Shown one piece after another: positions 1-5,795 of a stretch of DNA of 21,591 nt. The stretch lies in assembly GCA_036502295.1 (NCBI GenBank), contig DASXYU010000016.1:1-21591 (forward strand), written 5' to 3'. This stretch comes from DASXYU01 sp036502295. GTDB lineage: Bacteria > Actinomycetota > Actinomycetes > Mycobacteriales > Jatrophihabitantaceae. Both the position numbers and the translations under genes were made by a program. Position 1 is the stretch's first letter. The number at the start of each line of letters is the position of its first letter. The notes beneath the pieces are model-generated. The model was not told the DNA's origin and did no database searches. It worked only from the letters and a program-made list of their open reading frames with translations.

Positions 1-129
1 CATCCGCACATGCAACCCATCACGATCCGGCTCCGCATACACCGCCACCGACACGTAACCCGCATCCCGACACCCACGGATAACCCGCACCGCGATCTCG
101 CCACGATTAGCGATCAACACCTTCTGCAC
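1..129 (-). CDS. accA: Acyl-CoA carboxylase alpha subunit (biotin carboxylase), N-terminus only
   Basis: The gene runs off the left edge, and only 43 codons are present. They begin MQKVLIANRGEIAVRVIRGC, the classic biotin-carboxylase N-terminus (KVLIANRGEIAVR), followed by GYVSVAVYAEPDRDGLHV. In actinobacteria this subunit carries biotin carboxylase plus the biotin carrier domain. It makes carboxybiotin from bicarbonate and ATP for the AccB/AccE carboxyltransferase. The GTG start at 127-129 is supported by a GGAGG seven bases upstream. The matching beta and epsilon subunits and the biotin ligase lie 4-6 kb away in this window, so the complex is encoded at a split locus. Whether the full protein has a BCCP domain cannot be seen here. 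Confidence 0.9.
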   Translation of the reverse strand, partial: MQKVLIANRGEIAVRVIRGCRDAGYVSVAVYAEPDRDGLHVRM

Positions 130-180
130 GGCACGGCCTCCAGGAAATGTCTCGGATTCTGGGCGGATCGCCCTGACATT

Positions 181-202
181 ACCGGCCGCTTCGCGGGCCG
201 GT
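181..202 (-). terminator. Hairpin just downstream of maf
   Basis: ACCGGCCGC and GCGGGCCGGT form a GC-rich stem with one bulged G around a TTC loop, starting one base after the maf stop codon. There is no U-tract, as is usual for actinobacterial terminators. It may end or attenuate the ACAD-maf transcript ahead of accA, which has its own ribosome binding site. Confidence 0.5.
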
Positions 203-203
203 G

Positions 204-830
204 CTATCGGTACAGTCGGCCTGGAAACCCAGAGCTGGTGGTGGGCCAGCCGAGGTCGCCGAGGGTGTATCCCATGCCTCGGATGAAGCCGTAGACGAGC
301 GGCAACGACACTCCGACGACGGTGTGCGGGTCGCCCTGGATCTCGTCGATGAACCAGCCGCCGAGGCCGTCGATCGTGAAGGCGCCGGCCACATCCATCG
401 GTTCGCCGGTCGCCACGTAGGCGTCGATCTCCTCATCGGAGAGGTTCCTGAAGTGGACGCTCGTGGAGCCCACCGCACCCGCGAGGCTCCGCGTCCTCGT
501 GTTGTAGAGGGCGTGCCCGGTGCGCAGCACGCCGGTGCGTCCTCGCATCTGTTTCCAGCGCGCGACGGCGACCTCTCGCGTCCCCGGCTTACCGAGAGCC
601 TCGCCGTCCAGTTCGAGCACCGAATCGCAGCCGAGGACGAGGGCGGGTTCGGTGAGCAGATTCGCCACCGCGGTCGCCTTCTGCTCGGCGAGCAGTTGCG
701 CAAGCGCCGCGGGGTCCTCAGCGGTGAAGGCGTCCTCGTCGACGTGGCTGACGATGACCTCGGGATCGAGGCCGGCGTTACGTAGCGTGGCCAGCCGTGC
801 CGGCGACGCCGACGCGAGGACGAACTTCAC
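204..830 (-). CDS. maf: Maf-family nucleoside triphosphate pyrophosphatase
   Basis: A 208-aa protein starting (from GTG) KFVLASASPARLATLRNAGL, the Maf signature SASPxR at the N-terminus, then SHVDEDAF. Later come an internal LGCDSVLELDG segment (the family's xADTVV-type metal/substrate region) and a C-terminal DGLGGWFIDEIQGD. Maf proteins hydrolyse non-canonical or modified NTPs to NMP and PPi in the cytoplasm, and have been linked to septum inhibition. The length is normal (about 190-215 aa). It lies 94 bp downstream of the acyl-CoA dehydrogenase on the same strand and upstream of accA, so all three may be co-transcribed. The GTG start overlaps the stop codon of an eight-codon leader ORF (827-853), which suggests translational coupling. 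The maf-accA neighbourhood is also known from mycobacteria. Confidence 0.93.
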   Translation of the reverse strand: MKFVLASASPARLATLRNAGLDPEVIVSHVDEDAFTAEDPAALAQLLAEQKATAVANLLTEPALVLGCDSVLELDGEALGKPGTREVAVARWKQMRGRTGVLRTGHALYNTRTRSLAGAVGSTSVHFRNLSDEEIDAYVATGEPMDVAGAFTIDGLGGWFIDEIQGDPHTVVGVSLPLVYGFIRGMGYTLGDLGWPTTSSGFPGRLYR

Positions 831-853
831 GCGTTGCTCGGGGGTTTCGACAT
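827..853 (-). CDS. Eight-codon leader ORF overlapping the maf start
   Basis: ATG TCG AAA CCC CCG AGC AAC GCG TGA encodes MSKPPSNA. It is preceded seven bases upstream by GAGAGG (positions 861-866 on the complementary strand). Its TGA overlaps the maf GTG start as GTGA. maf has no comparable ribosome binding site of its own. The simplest reading is that ribosomes terminating here re-initiate at maf. Such a short ORF can arise by chance, so only the RBS and the exact overlap support it. Confidence 0.35.
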   Translation of the reverse strand: MSKPPSNA

Positions 854-876
854 GGGGGCACCTCTCGCTTGCGGGG

Positions 877-914
877 GACTCAAACCGCCGAGTCAGAGCC
901 CGAGCGCTGGGCTC
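877..914 (-). terminator. Two adjacent hairpins between the acyl-CoA dehydrogenase and maf
   Basis: GACTC/GAGTC with an 8-nt loop (877-894) is followed by GAGCCC/GGGCTC with a 7-nt loop (896-914). Both fall just after the acyl-CoA dehydrogenase stop. They could attenuate read-through into maf. The stems are only 5-6 bp, so the call is tentative. Confidence 0.35.
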
Positions 915-924
915 ATGGCGCTGG

Positions 925-2070
925 TCACAGACCCAGCGACTTGCTGACGACCGACTTCATGATCTCGGTGGTGCCGCCGTAGATGCGCGAGACACGGGCG
1001 TCGGCGTAGCGGCGCGCGATCTGGTATTCCGTCATGAAGCCGTAGCCGCCGTGCAACTGCAGGCACTTGTCGACGGTCTTGCCCTGCAGCTCCGTCGTCC
1101 ACCACTTCGCCTTCGATGCGTCGGCGGTCGAGAGCTCGCCCTTGGAGAGCAACTGCACGCAGTGGTCGAGGTACGTCTGTGCGATGTCAATCTCGGTCGC
1201 GAGCTCGGCGAGGACGAACTTGGTGTTCTGGAAGGCGCTGATCGTGGTGGTGAAGGCCTTGCGACTCTTCACGTACCCGATCGTCTCGGTGAGCGCCGCC
1301 TGCGCCTCCGCGACAGCGGCGACCGCGATCGAGAGCCGCTCCTGCGGCAGGTTCTCGTTGAGCTGGGTGAAGCCGTCGCCCTCCGCGCCGAGGAGGTTCG
1401 CCGCCGGAACGTGCACGTCGGTGAAGGACAGCTCCGCGGTGTCCTGGGAGTGCAGGCCGAGCTTGTCGAGGTTGCGTCCTCGCTCGAAGCCCGGCATGCC
1501 GCGCTCGAGGACGAGCAGCGACAGGCCCGTGTGCCGGTCATCGCTGGTGCGCACGACGGTGACGACGAGATCGGAGTTGTGGCCGTTGGTGATGAAGGTT
1601 TTGGAGCCGTTGACGATGTAGTCGTCGCCGTCGCGTACTGCCGAGGTCCGGATGCCCGCGAGGTCGGATCCCGCGCCGGGCTCGGTCATCGCTACGGCGG
1701 TGATGAGTTCGCCGCTGGCGATGCCCGGCAGCCAACGCTGTTTCTGCTCGTCGTTGGTGAAGTGCACGAAGTACGGCAGGACGACGTCGTTGTGCAGCGT
1801 GATGCCGAGTATCGCCGCGCCGACGCCGGCGATGCAGGCCTTCTCGTTGAGGATCTGGTTGAACCGGAAGTCTGGTGTGCCGCCGCCGCCGAATTGGTCC
1901 GGGATCTGCATCCCGAGAAAGCCGTCCTTGCCGGCCGCCGCGAAGATCTCGCGCGGCATGATGCCGGCCCTCTCCCACTCGAGGAAGTTCGGTGTGACGT
2001 GCTTACCGAGAAACGCCTCGAAGGCGTCACCGAATGCCAGTTGGTCGTCGTCGTAGTGCTTGCGCTCCAT
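925..2070 (-). CDS. Acyl-CoA dehydrogenase, LCAD-like
   Basis: A 381-aa FAD flavoenzyme of the acyl-CoA dehydrogenase family, which introduces the alpha-beta double bond into acyl-CoA in beta-oxidation or branched-chain amino-acid catabolism. The visible family motifs are AVAMTEPGAGSDLAGIRT (125-142, FAD/substrate loop), NGSKTFITNG (154-163), QERLSIAVAAVAEAQ (243-257), KAFTTTISAFQNTKF (271-285) and QLHGGYGFMTEY (338-349). The usual C-terminal catalytic YEGT is IYGGTTEIM here. As in long-chain acyl-CoA dehydrogenase, the base is more likely E262 in ALTETIGYVKSR. The ATG at 2068-2070 lies 11 bp from the divergent phosphorylase start and has TACGAT six bases upstream, indicating a leaderless mRNA. 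The chain-length preference cannot be read from the sequence. Confidence 0.93.
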   Translation of the reverse strand: MERKHYDDDQLAFGDAFEAFLGKHVTPNFLEWERAGIMPREIFAAAGKDGFLGMQIPDQFGGGGTPDFRFNQILNEKACIAGVGAAILGITLHNDVVLPYFVHFTNDEQKQRWLPGIASGELITAVAMTEPGAGSDLAGIRTSAVRDGDDYIVNGSKTFITNGHNSDLVVTVVRTSDDRHTGLSLLVLERGMPGFERGRNLDKLGLHSQDTAELSFTDVHVPAANLLGAEGDGFTQLNENLPQERLSIAVAAVAEAQAALTETIGYVKSRKAFTTTISAFQNTKFVLAELATEIDIAQTYLDHCVQLLSKGELSTADASKAKWWTTELQGKTVDKCLQLHGGYGFMTEYQIARRYADARVSRIYGGTTEIMKSVVSKSLGL

Positions 2071-2075
2071 ATGCT
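2070..2075 (+). promoter_or_regulatory. Putative -10 box of a leaderless promoter for the MTA phosphorylase
   Basis: TATGCT lies six bases before the ATG at 2082 and overlaps the last base of the divergent dehydrogenase start codon. It mirrors the minus-strand box at 2077-2082. Confidence 0.5.
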
Positions 2076-2076
2076 C

Positions 2077-2082
2077 ATCGTA
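2077..2082 (-). promoter_or_regulatory. Putative -10 box of a leaderless promoter for the acyl-CoA dehydrogenase
   Basis: On the minus strand TACGAT (TAnnnT) is followed by six bases and then the ATG at 2070. This is the spacing expected when the A of ATG is the first transcribed base. The box overlaps the first base of the divergent phosphorylase ATG. Confidence 0.5.
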
Positions 2083-2876
2083 TGGCGGCAGATCTGATCG
2101 GCGTTATCGGCGGTACCGGCTTCTACTCGCTGCTGGAGAACGCGGAACCGCGGTCGTTCTTCGGGCCGTATGGCGAGCCGAGCGGCGTCCTCACGGTGGG
2201 AACGCTCGCGGGCCGCGAGGTTGCCTTCCTTCCGCGTCACGGTGCCGATCACCAGTTGGCGCCACACATCGTCCCCTATCGCGCCAACCTCTGGGCATTG
2301 CGCGCGATCGGCGCCCAGCAGGTCCTCTCGCTCTCGGCGGTCGGCTCGCTGAAGCAGGCGCTGCAGCCGGGCGCGCTCGTCGTCCCTGACCAGATCGCCG
2401 ACCGGACCCACGGCCGCGCGCAGACCTACTTCGGCGATGCCCACGGCGTGGGGCACGTCTCCTTCGCCGACCCGTACTGTCCTCGCCTGCGTTCTGCGGC
2501 GACGGGTAGCGGTGTCGAGGTCGAGGACGGGGGAGTTCTCGTCGTGGTGAACGGGCCGCGCTTCTCCTCGCGTGCCGAGTCGGCGGAGTTCCAGTCGCAC
2601 GGCTGGTCGATCATCGGTATGACCGCGATGCCGGAGGCGACTCTCGCCCGCGAGCTCGGCCTTTGCTATGCGACGCTTGCGGCCGTCACCGACCTGGATG
2701 CCGGGGTCGAGGAGGGCGGAGGGGTCACCCAGCACGACGTCCTCGCCACCTTCGCTGCGAACCTGCCCAAACTGAAGGACCTGCTGGTGGCCACGATCGA
2801 GCGCCTGCCCTCCGAGCAGGGTGACTGCCCCTGCGGTGACCTCAGTCACCTCCCGAAGGGCTTCGCCCTCCCTTGA
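2082..2876 (+). CDS. mtnP: S-methyl-5'-thioadenosine / thioinosine phosphorylase
   Basis: A 264-aa member of the PNP/MTAP family (trimeric purine nucleoside phosphorylases). It phosphorolyses methylthioadenosine, a by-product of polyamine and other SAM-dependent reactions, or its deaminated form, to a free base and 5-methylthioribose-1-phosphate. The motifs are GVIGGTGFYSLL near the N-terminus (phosphate loop), FLPRHGADHQLAPHIVPYRA (phosphate and sugar binding), VPDQIADRTHGR, VNGPRFSSRAES and GMTAMPEATLARELGLCY. These are followed by TDLDAG, where MTAPs carry the base-contacting Asp. Choice of 6-amino versus 6-oxo substrate is uncertain. The reading frame is open upstream to 2034, but that would overlap the divergent gene. 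The ATG at 2082 gives the family N-terminus and has a TATGCT box six bases upstream. The TGA stop is the first three bases of a long palindrome. Confidence 0.92.
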   Translation: MAADLIGVIGGTGFYSLLENAEPRSFFGPYGEPSGVLTVGTLAGREVAFLPRHGADHQLAPHIVPYRANLWALRAIGAQQVLSLSAVGSLKQALQPGALVVPDQIADRTHGRAQTYFGDAHGVGHVSFADPYCPRLRSAATGSGVEVEDGGVLVVVNGPRFSSRAESAEFQSHGWSIIGMTAMPEATLARELGLCYATLAAVTDLDAGVEEGGGVTQHDVLATFAANLPKLKDLLVATIERLPSEQGDCPCGDLSHLPKGFALP

Positions 2877-2925
2877 TCAACACGCTGAGATCGTTCAGAT
2901 CCGAACGATCTCAGCGTGTTGATCA
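2874..2925. repeat. Perfect 23-bp palindrome, copy 1 (stem-loop)
   Basis: The arms TGATCAACACGCTGAGATCGTTC (2874-2896) and its exact reverse complement (2903-2925) surround the loop AGATCC. The first TGA is the stop codon of the phosphorylase gene. A 46/52-identical copy, including most of the loop, ends the next gene at 3871-3928. The element would fold into a very stable RNA hairpin and probably terminates transcription, but the conserved primary sequence suggests a repeat family rather than two unrelated terminators. Confidence 0.9.
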
Positions 2926-2988
2926 CGTGTATCCACAGGGCCACATCGCCGGGATGCGGAGACGCTGCTGGGGCGCGAGCCTTGACGC

Positions 2989-3876
2989 GTGCAACCGCCG
3001 CCGCTCTACGACCCTCTCGCGCTGCCCCGCGTGCTTTCACGTGAGGCAGCGCGGAAGCTCGGGTTCAGTAACAGCGCGATCGACGGACGAGTGGCCCGTG
3101 GCAATTGGCAGCGCCTGCTCCCAAGGACGTACCTGACCGCTCGCCCGCTCAGCCAGCTCGACCGCTTACGCGCGGCGCTGGTCTACGCGGGCGACGGAGC
3201 TCTTCTCTCCAGCGCCGCCGCTCTGCGTGTCTATGGCTTTGACCGCATTGCTTGGCCGCCCTCCGTCCTCGTCGTTGTCCCACCAGAGAATCGCACCCGC
3301 TCGCGGGAGTGGGTGTGCGTCAGGAACTCGCCACGGTTGGTCGAACGAGAGCCGCAAGACGGACTGGCCACCGTGCGGGTGGCGAGAGCGGTCGCCGACT
3401 ATTCGCTGGACTTGCGCCGAATCGACGATGTGCGGGCGCTCGTTGCCGAAGCGGTGAGGCGGAGCCGCTGCACGGTCGACGAACTTGCAGACGAGCTTCG
3501 CTCGGGCCCGCGCAGTCGGAGCGCGCTTCTGCGTCGGGCTCTTGAGGACGTCCTCGGCGGCGCAGCGTCCGCACCTGAAGCCCGCGCGGCGTCCATCCTC
3601 AAGCGAGCCGGGCTCAACGGATTCGAGCAGAACGTGAAGATCCGACTGCCCAGTGGTCGGTACTACGTGGCGGACTTTCTATGGCGAGATCTGAAGGCGA
3701 TCCTCGAGATCGACAGCGTCGAGTTTCACCTGGGACCAGCTGAGTGGCGGGCGACGATGGACCGGCACCTCGCGCTGGAGACGCTGCGCTATTCGGTGAT
3801 CCACCGCCCACCGTCAGCGCTCAGCGACGAACCAAGGTTCATCGCCGACGTGCGTGGGTGGCTGCGTAGCCGTTGA
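2989..3876 (+). CDS. AbiEi-type N-terminal domain fused to DUF559/Vsr-like nuclease domain
   Basis: A 295-aa protein. The N-terminal third (SREAARKLGFSNSAIDGRVA ... WQRLLPRTYLT, 18-50) looks like the winged-helix AbiEi antitoxin domain. The following part (ALLSSAAALRVYGFD ... LVVVPPENRTRS) is the usual linker of this actinobacterial family. The C-terminus (about 195-270) resembles a DUF559/very-short-patch-repair PD-(D/E)XK fold, with E198, D229 (YYVADFLW), E240-x-D242 (AILEID), H247 and YSVIH. The function of these proteins is unknown, and some are annotated as type IV toxin-antitoxin components. No toxin partner is adjacent, so it is an orphan here. The start is GTG 2989 with no clear RBS. 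The gene is bracketed by palindromes at 2874-2925 and 3871-3928, the second providing its stop codon. It separates the phosphorylase from the acc genes and may be an insertion. Confidence 0.8.
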   Translation: MQPPPLYDPLALPRVLSREAARKLGFSNSAIDGRVARGNWQRLLPRTYLTARPLSQLDRLRAALVYAGDGALLSSAAALRVYGFDRIAWPPSVLVVVPPENRTRSREWVCVRNSPRLVEREPQDGLATVRVARAVADYSLDLRRIDDVRALVAEAVRRSRCTVDELADELRSGPRSRSALLRRALEDVLGGAASAPEARAASILKRAGLNGFEQNVKIRLPSGRYYVADFLWRDLKAILEIDSVEFHLGPAEWRATMDRHLALETLRYSVIHRPPSALSDEPRFIADVRGWLRSR

Positions 3877-3928
3877 TCAACACGCTCGAATCGTTCGGAT
3901 CTGAACGATTTCAGCGTGTTGATCAACG
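3871..3928. repeat. Palindrome copy 2, bidirectional terminator between convergent genes
   Basis: 26-bp arms (3871-3896 and 3903-3928; two mismatched pairs, one a G-U in RNA) surround GGATCT. The motif CGTTGA at each end, read outward-in, supplies the stop codon of the + strand AbiEi/DUF559 gene (3874-3876) and of the - strand accE (3925-3923). Relative to copy 1, one stem pair changes from G-C to A-T on both arms, a compensatory change. Confidence 0.9.
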
Positions 3929-4156
3929 AGCGATGGAGCGCCAGGCGCCGGCACCGGTGAGCCAGCGGCCGCGGTGCGTCCACTTCGGATCGCTCCAGCC
4001 GCCCCGACGAGACGACTCGACCGGCTCGGTCGGGCCCGACCCAACAGCCGCCAGCAACGCGGTGAGGACGGCGACCTCCTCGACGGTCGGCGACCCCGAG
4101 ACGACGCGCAGGACGGGCGTTTCGGCCGGCCCTACCGCCGGGTCGCTCTGGCTCAT
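3923..4156 (-). CDS. accE: Acyl-CoA carboxylase epsilon subunit
   Basis: A 77-aa protein with the pattern of actinobacterial AccE: a variable N-terminus, PVLRVVSGSPTVEEVAVLTALLAAV in the middle (short helix-forming block), and a C-terminal GGWSDPKWTHRGRWLTGAGAWRSIAR (SxW...P...WR). Epsilon subunits bind the beta subunit and stimulate acyl/propionyl-CoA carboxylase. It follows accB on the same strand 22 bp after that gene's stop, as expected for an accB-accE pair. The frame opens with GTG at 4171, but ATG 4156 has GGAG at 4164-4167 with seven bases of spacing, so I chose it. Its stop codon lies inside the palindrome at 3871-3928. Confidence 0.88.
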   Translation of the reverse strand: MSQSDPAVGPAETPVLRVVSGSPTVEEVAVLTALLAAVGSGPTEPVESSRRGGWSDPKWTHRGRWLTGAGAWRSIAR

Positions 4157-4178
4157 CGGCTCGCTCCGCACGCGTCGC

Positions 4179-5771
4179 TCACAGCGGGATGTTCCCGTGT
4201 TTCTTCGGGGGCAGCGTCTCGCGCTTGTTCTTCAGCATCCGCAGCCCCTTGATGACGTAGCTGCGGGTGTGCGACGGCGGGATCACCGAGTCGACATAGC
4301 CACGCTCCGCGGCGATATAGGGGTTGACCAGCGTGTCCTCGTACTCGCTCACGAGCTGCGCCCGGGTCGCCTCCGGATCGGAGGAGGACGCGATCTCCTT
4401 GCGGTGGATGATGTTCGCCGCACCCTGCGCGCCCATCACTGCGATCTGCGCGGTGGGCCACGCGAAGTTGAGGTCGGCACCGAGGTGCTTGGAGGCCATC
4501 ACGTCATACGCTCCGCCGAAGGCCTTGCGCGTGATGATCGTGATGAGCGGCACCGTCGCCTCGGCGTAGGCGTAGATGAGCTTCGCGCCGCGCCGGATGA
4601 TGCCGGTGTGCTCCTGGCTGACGCCTGGCAGGAAGCCGGGGACGTCGACCAGCGTCAGCACCGGGATGTTGAAGGCGTCGCAGGTGCGCACGAAGCGGGC
4701 CGCCTTCTCGGAGGCATCGATGTCGAGGCAGCCCGCGAAGTGCATCGGCTGATTCGCCACGACACCCACCGGTGACCCTTCGATGCGACCGAAGCCGATG
4801 ACGATGTTCTGCGCGAAGAGCGACTGCACCTCGAGGAACTCCCCGTCGTCCAGCAGGTGCTCGATGATCTGATGCATGTCATACGGCGTGTTCGCCGAGT
4901 CGGGGATGAAGGAGTCGAGGAACGCGTCCTCATCGGTCACCGCGGCATCGCCTTCGACGTCGTAGGACGGCAGCGGGTCGAGATTGTTGCTCGGCAGGTA
5001 GCCCAGCAGCGCCTTCACGTACTCGAGCGCGTCGTCCTCGTCGCTGGCGAGGTAGTGGGCATTGCCGGACTTCGTGTTGTGCATCCGGGCGCCGCCGAGA
5101 TCCTCCAGCGAGACGTCCTCACCGGTCACCGTCTTCACGACGTCAGGTCCGGTGATGAACATCTGCGAGGTCTTGTCGACCATCACGATGAAGTCGGTGA
5201 GCGCGGGGGAGTAGACGTGGCCACCAGCTGCCGCACCCATGATGAGCGAGATCTGCGGGATGACACCCGAGGCGTGCGTGGTGCGGCGGAAGATCTCGCC
5301 GTAGAGGCCGAGCGAGACGACACCCTCCTGGATGCGCGCGCCGCCGCCCTCGTTGATGCCGATCACCGGGCAGCCGTTCTTGATCGCGAAGTCGAGCACC
5401 TTCACGATCTTCTCGCCGTAGACCTCACCGAGGGCGCCGCCGAAGATCGTCACGTCCTGGCTGAAGACACAGACCGGACGGCCGTCGACCGTGCCGTAGC
5501 CGGTGATGACGCCGTCGCTGAAAGGACGGTTCGCCTCAAGGCCGAAGTTCGTGGAACGGTGCCGCGCGAACTCGTCGAACTCCACGAAGGAGCCTTCGTC
5601 GAGCAGGGTCTCGATGCGCTCGCGGGCCGTCTTCTTGCCCTTGGCGTGCTGCTTCTCGACTGCCTTCGCCGACGCGGCGTGCACCGCTTCGTCGTAACGA
5701 TGATGCAGGTCGGCGAGCTTGCCGGCCGTCGTGTGCGGGTCGAGCGGGGTGTCTACGGGTTCAGCTGCCAC
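4179..5771 (-). CDS. pccB: Acyl/propionyl-CoA carboxylase beta subunit (carboxyltransferase)
   Basis: A 530-aa protein, exactly typical of actinobacterial AccB/PccB. It transfers the carboxyl group from biotin on the alpha subunit to propionyl-CoA or a related acyl-CoA, giving methylmalonyl-CoA or malonyl-CoA. The N-half crotonase-like domain shows ERIETLLDEGSF, SQDVTIFGGALGE, GINEGGGARIQEGVVSL (138-153) and LIMGAAAGGHVYSPAL. The C-half shows VDVPGFLPGVSQEHTGIIRR and ITRKAFGGAYDVMASKHLGA. The Asp in GGAYDVM (423) is the residue found in propionyl-specific enzymes, so propionyl-CoA is the favoured substrate by inference. The open frame extends hundreds of codons upstream through birA antisense. 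The start is placed at GTG 5771, which gives the family length and has TACGAT seven bases upstream. accE follows directly. Confidence 0.95.
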   Translation of the reverse strand: MAAEPVDTPLDPHTTAGKLADLHHRYDEAVHAASAKAVEKQHAKGKKTARERIETLLDEGSFVEFDEFARHRSTNFGLEANRPFSDGVITGYGTVDGRPVCVFSQDVTIFGGALGEVYGEKIVKVLDFAIKNGCPVIGINEGGGARIQEGVVSLGLYGEIFRRTTHASGVIPQISLIMGAAAGGHVYSPALTDFIVMVDKTSQMFITGPDVVKTVTGEDVSLEDLGGARMHNTKSGNAHYLASDEDDALEYVKALLGYLPSNNLDPLPSYDVEGDAAVTDEDAFLDSFIPDSANTPYDMHQIIEHLLDDGEFLEVQSLFAQNIVIGFGRIEGSPVGVVANQPMHFAGCLDIDASEKAARFVRTCDAFNIPVLTLVDVPGFLPGVSQEHTGIIRRGAKLIYAYAEATVPLITIITRKAFGGAYDVMASKHLGADLNFAWPTAQIAVMGAQGAANIIHRKEIASSSDPEATRAQLVSEYEDTLVNPYIAAERGYVDSVIPPSHTRSYVIKGLRMLKNKRETLPPKKHGNIPL

Positions 5772-5778
5772 AGTCCGG

Positions 5779-5784
5779 ATCGTA
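5779..5784 (-). promoter_or_regulatory. Putative -10 box for leaderless accB/pccB
   Basis: On the minus strand TACGAT is separated by seven bases from the GTG start at 5771, and no RBS is visible. The 24-bp spacer to divergent birA must hold both genes' promoter elements. Confidence 0.45.
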
Positions 5785-5795
5785 TCCGCGCTTAG

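Noticed and set aside
10..294. 94-codon + strand open frame at the left edge
   Set aside because: It lies opposite the conserved biotin-carboxylase N-terminus and the end of maf, and its product has no domain.
520..2097. 525-codon open frame on the + strand opposite maf and the acyl-CoA dehydrogenase
   Set aside because: It is a shadow of the high third-position GC of two well-supported minus-strand genes, and its translation has no recognisable domain.
2874..3928. Reading the two palindromes as a CRISPR-like array, or their centre distance of exactly 1,000 bp as meaningful
   Set aside because: Only two copies exist with an intact gene between them; the round number is coincidence.
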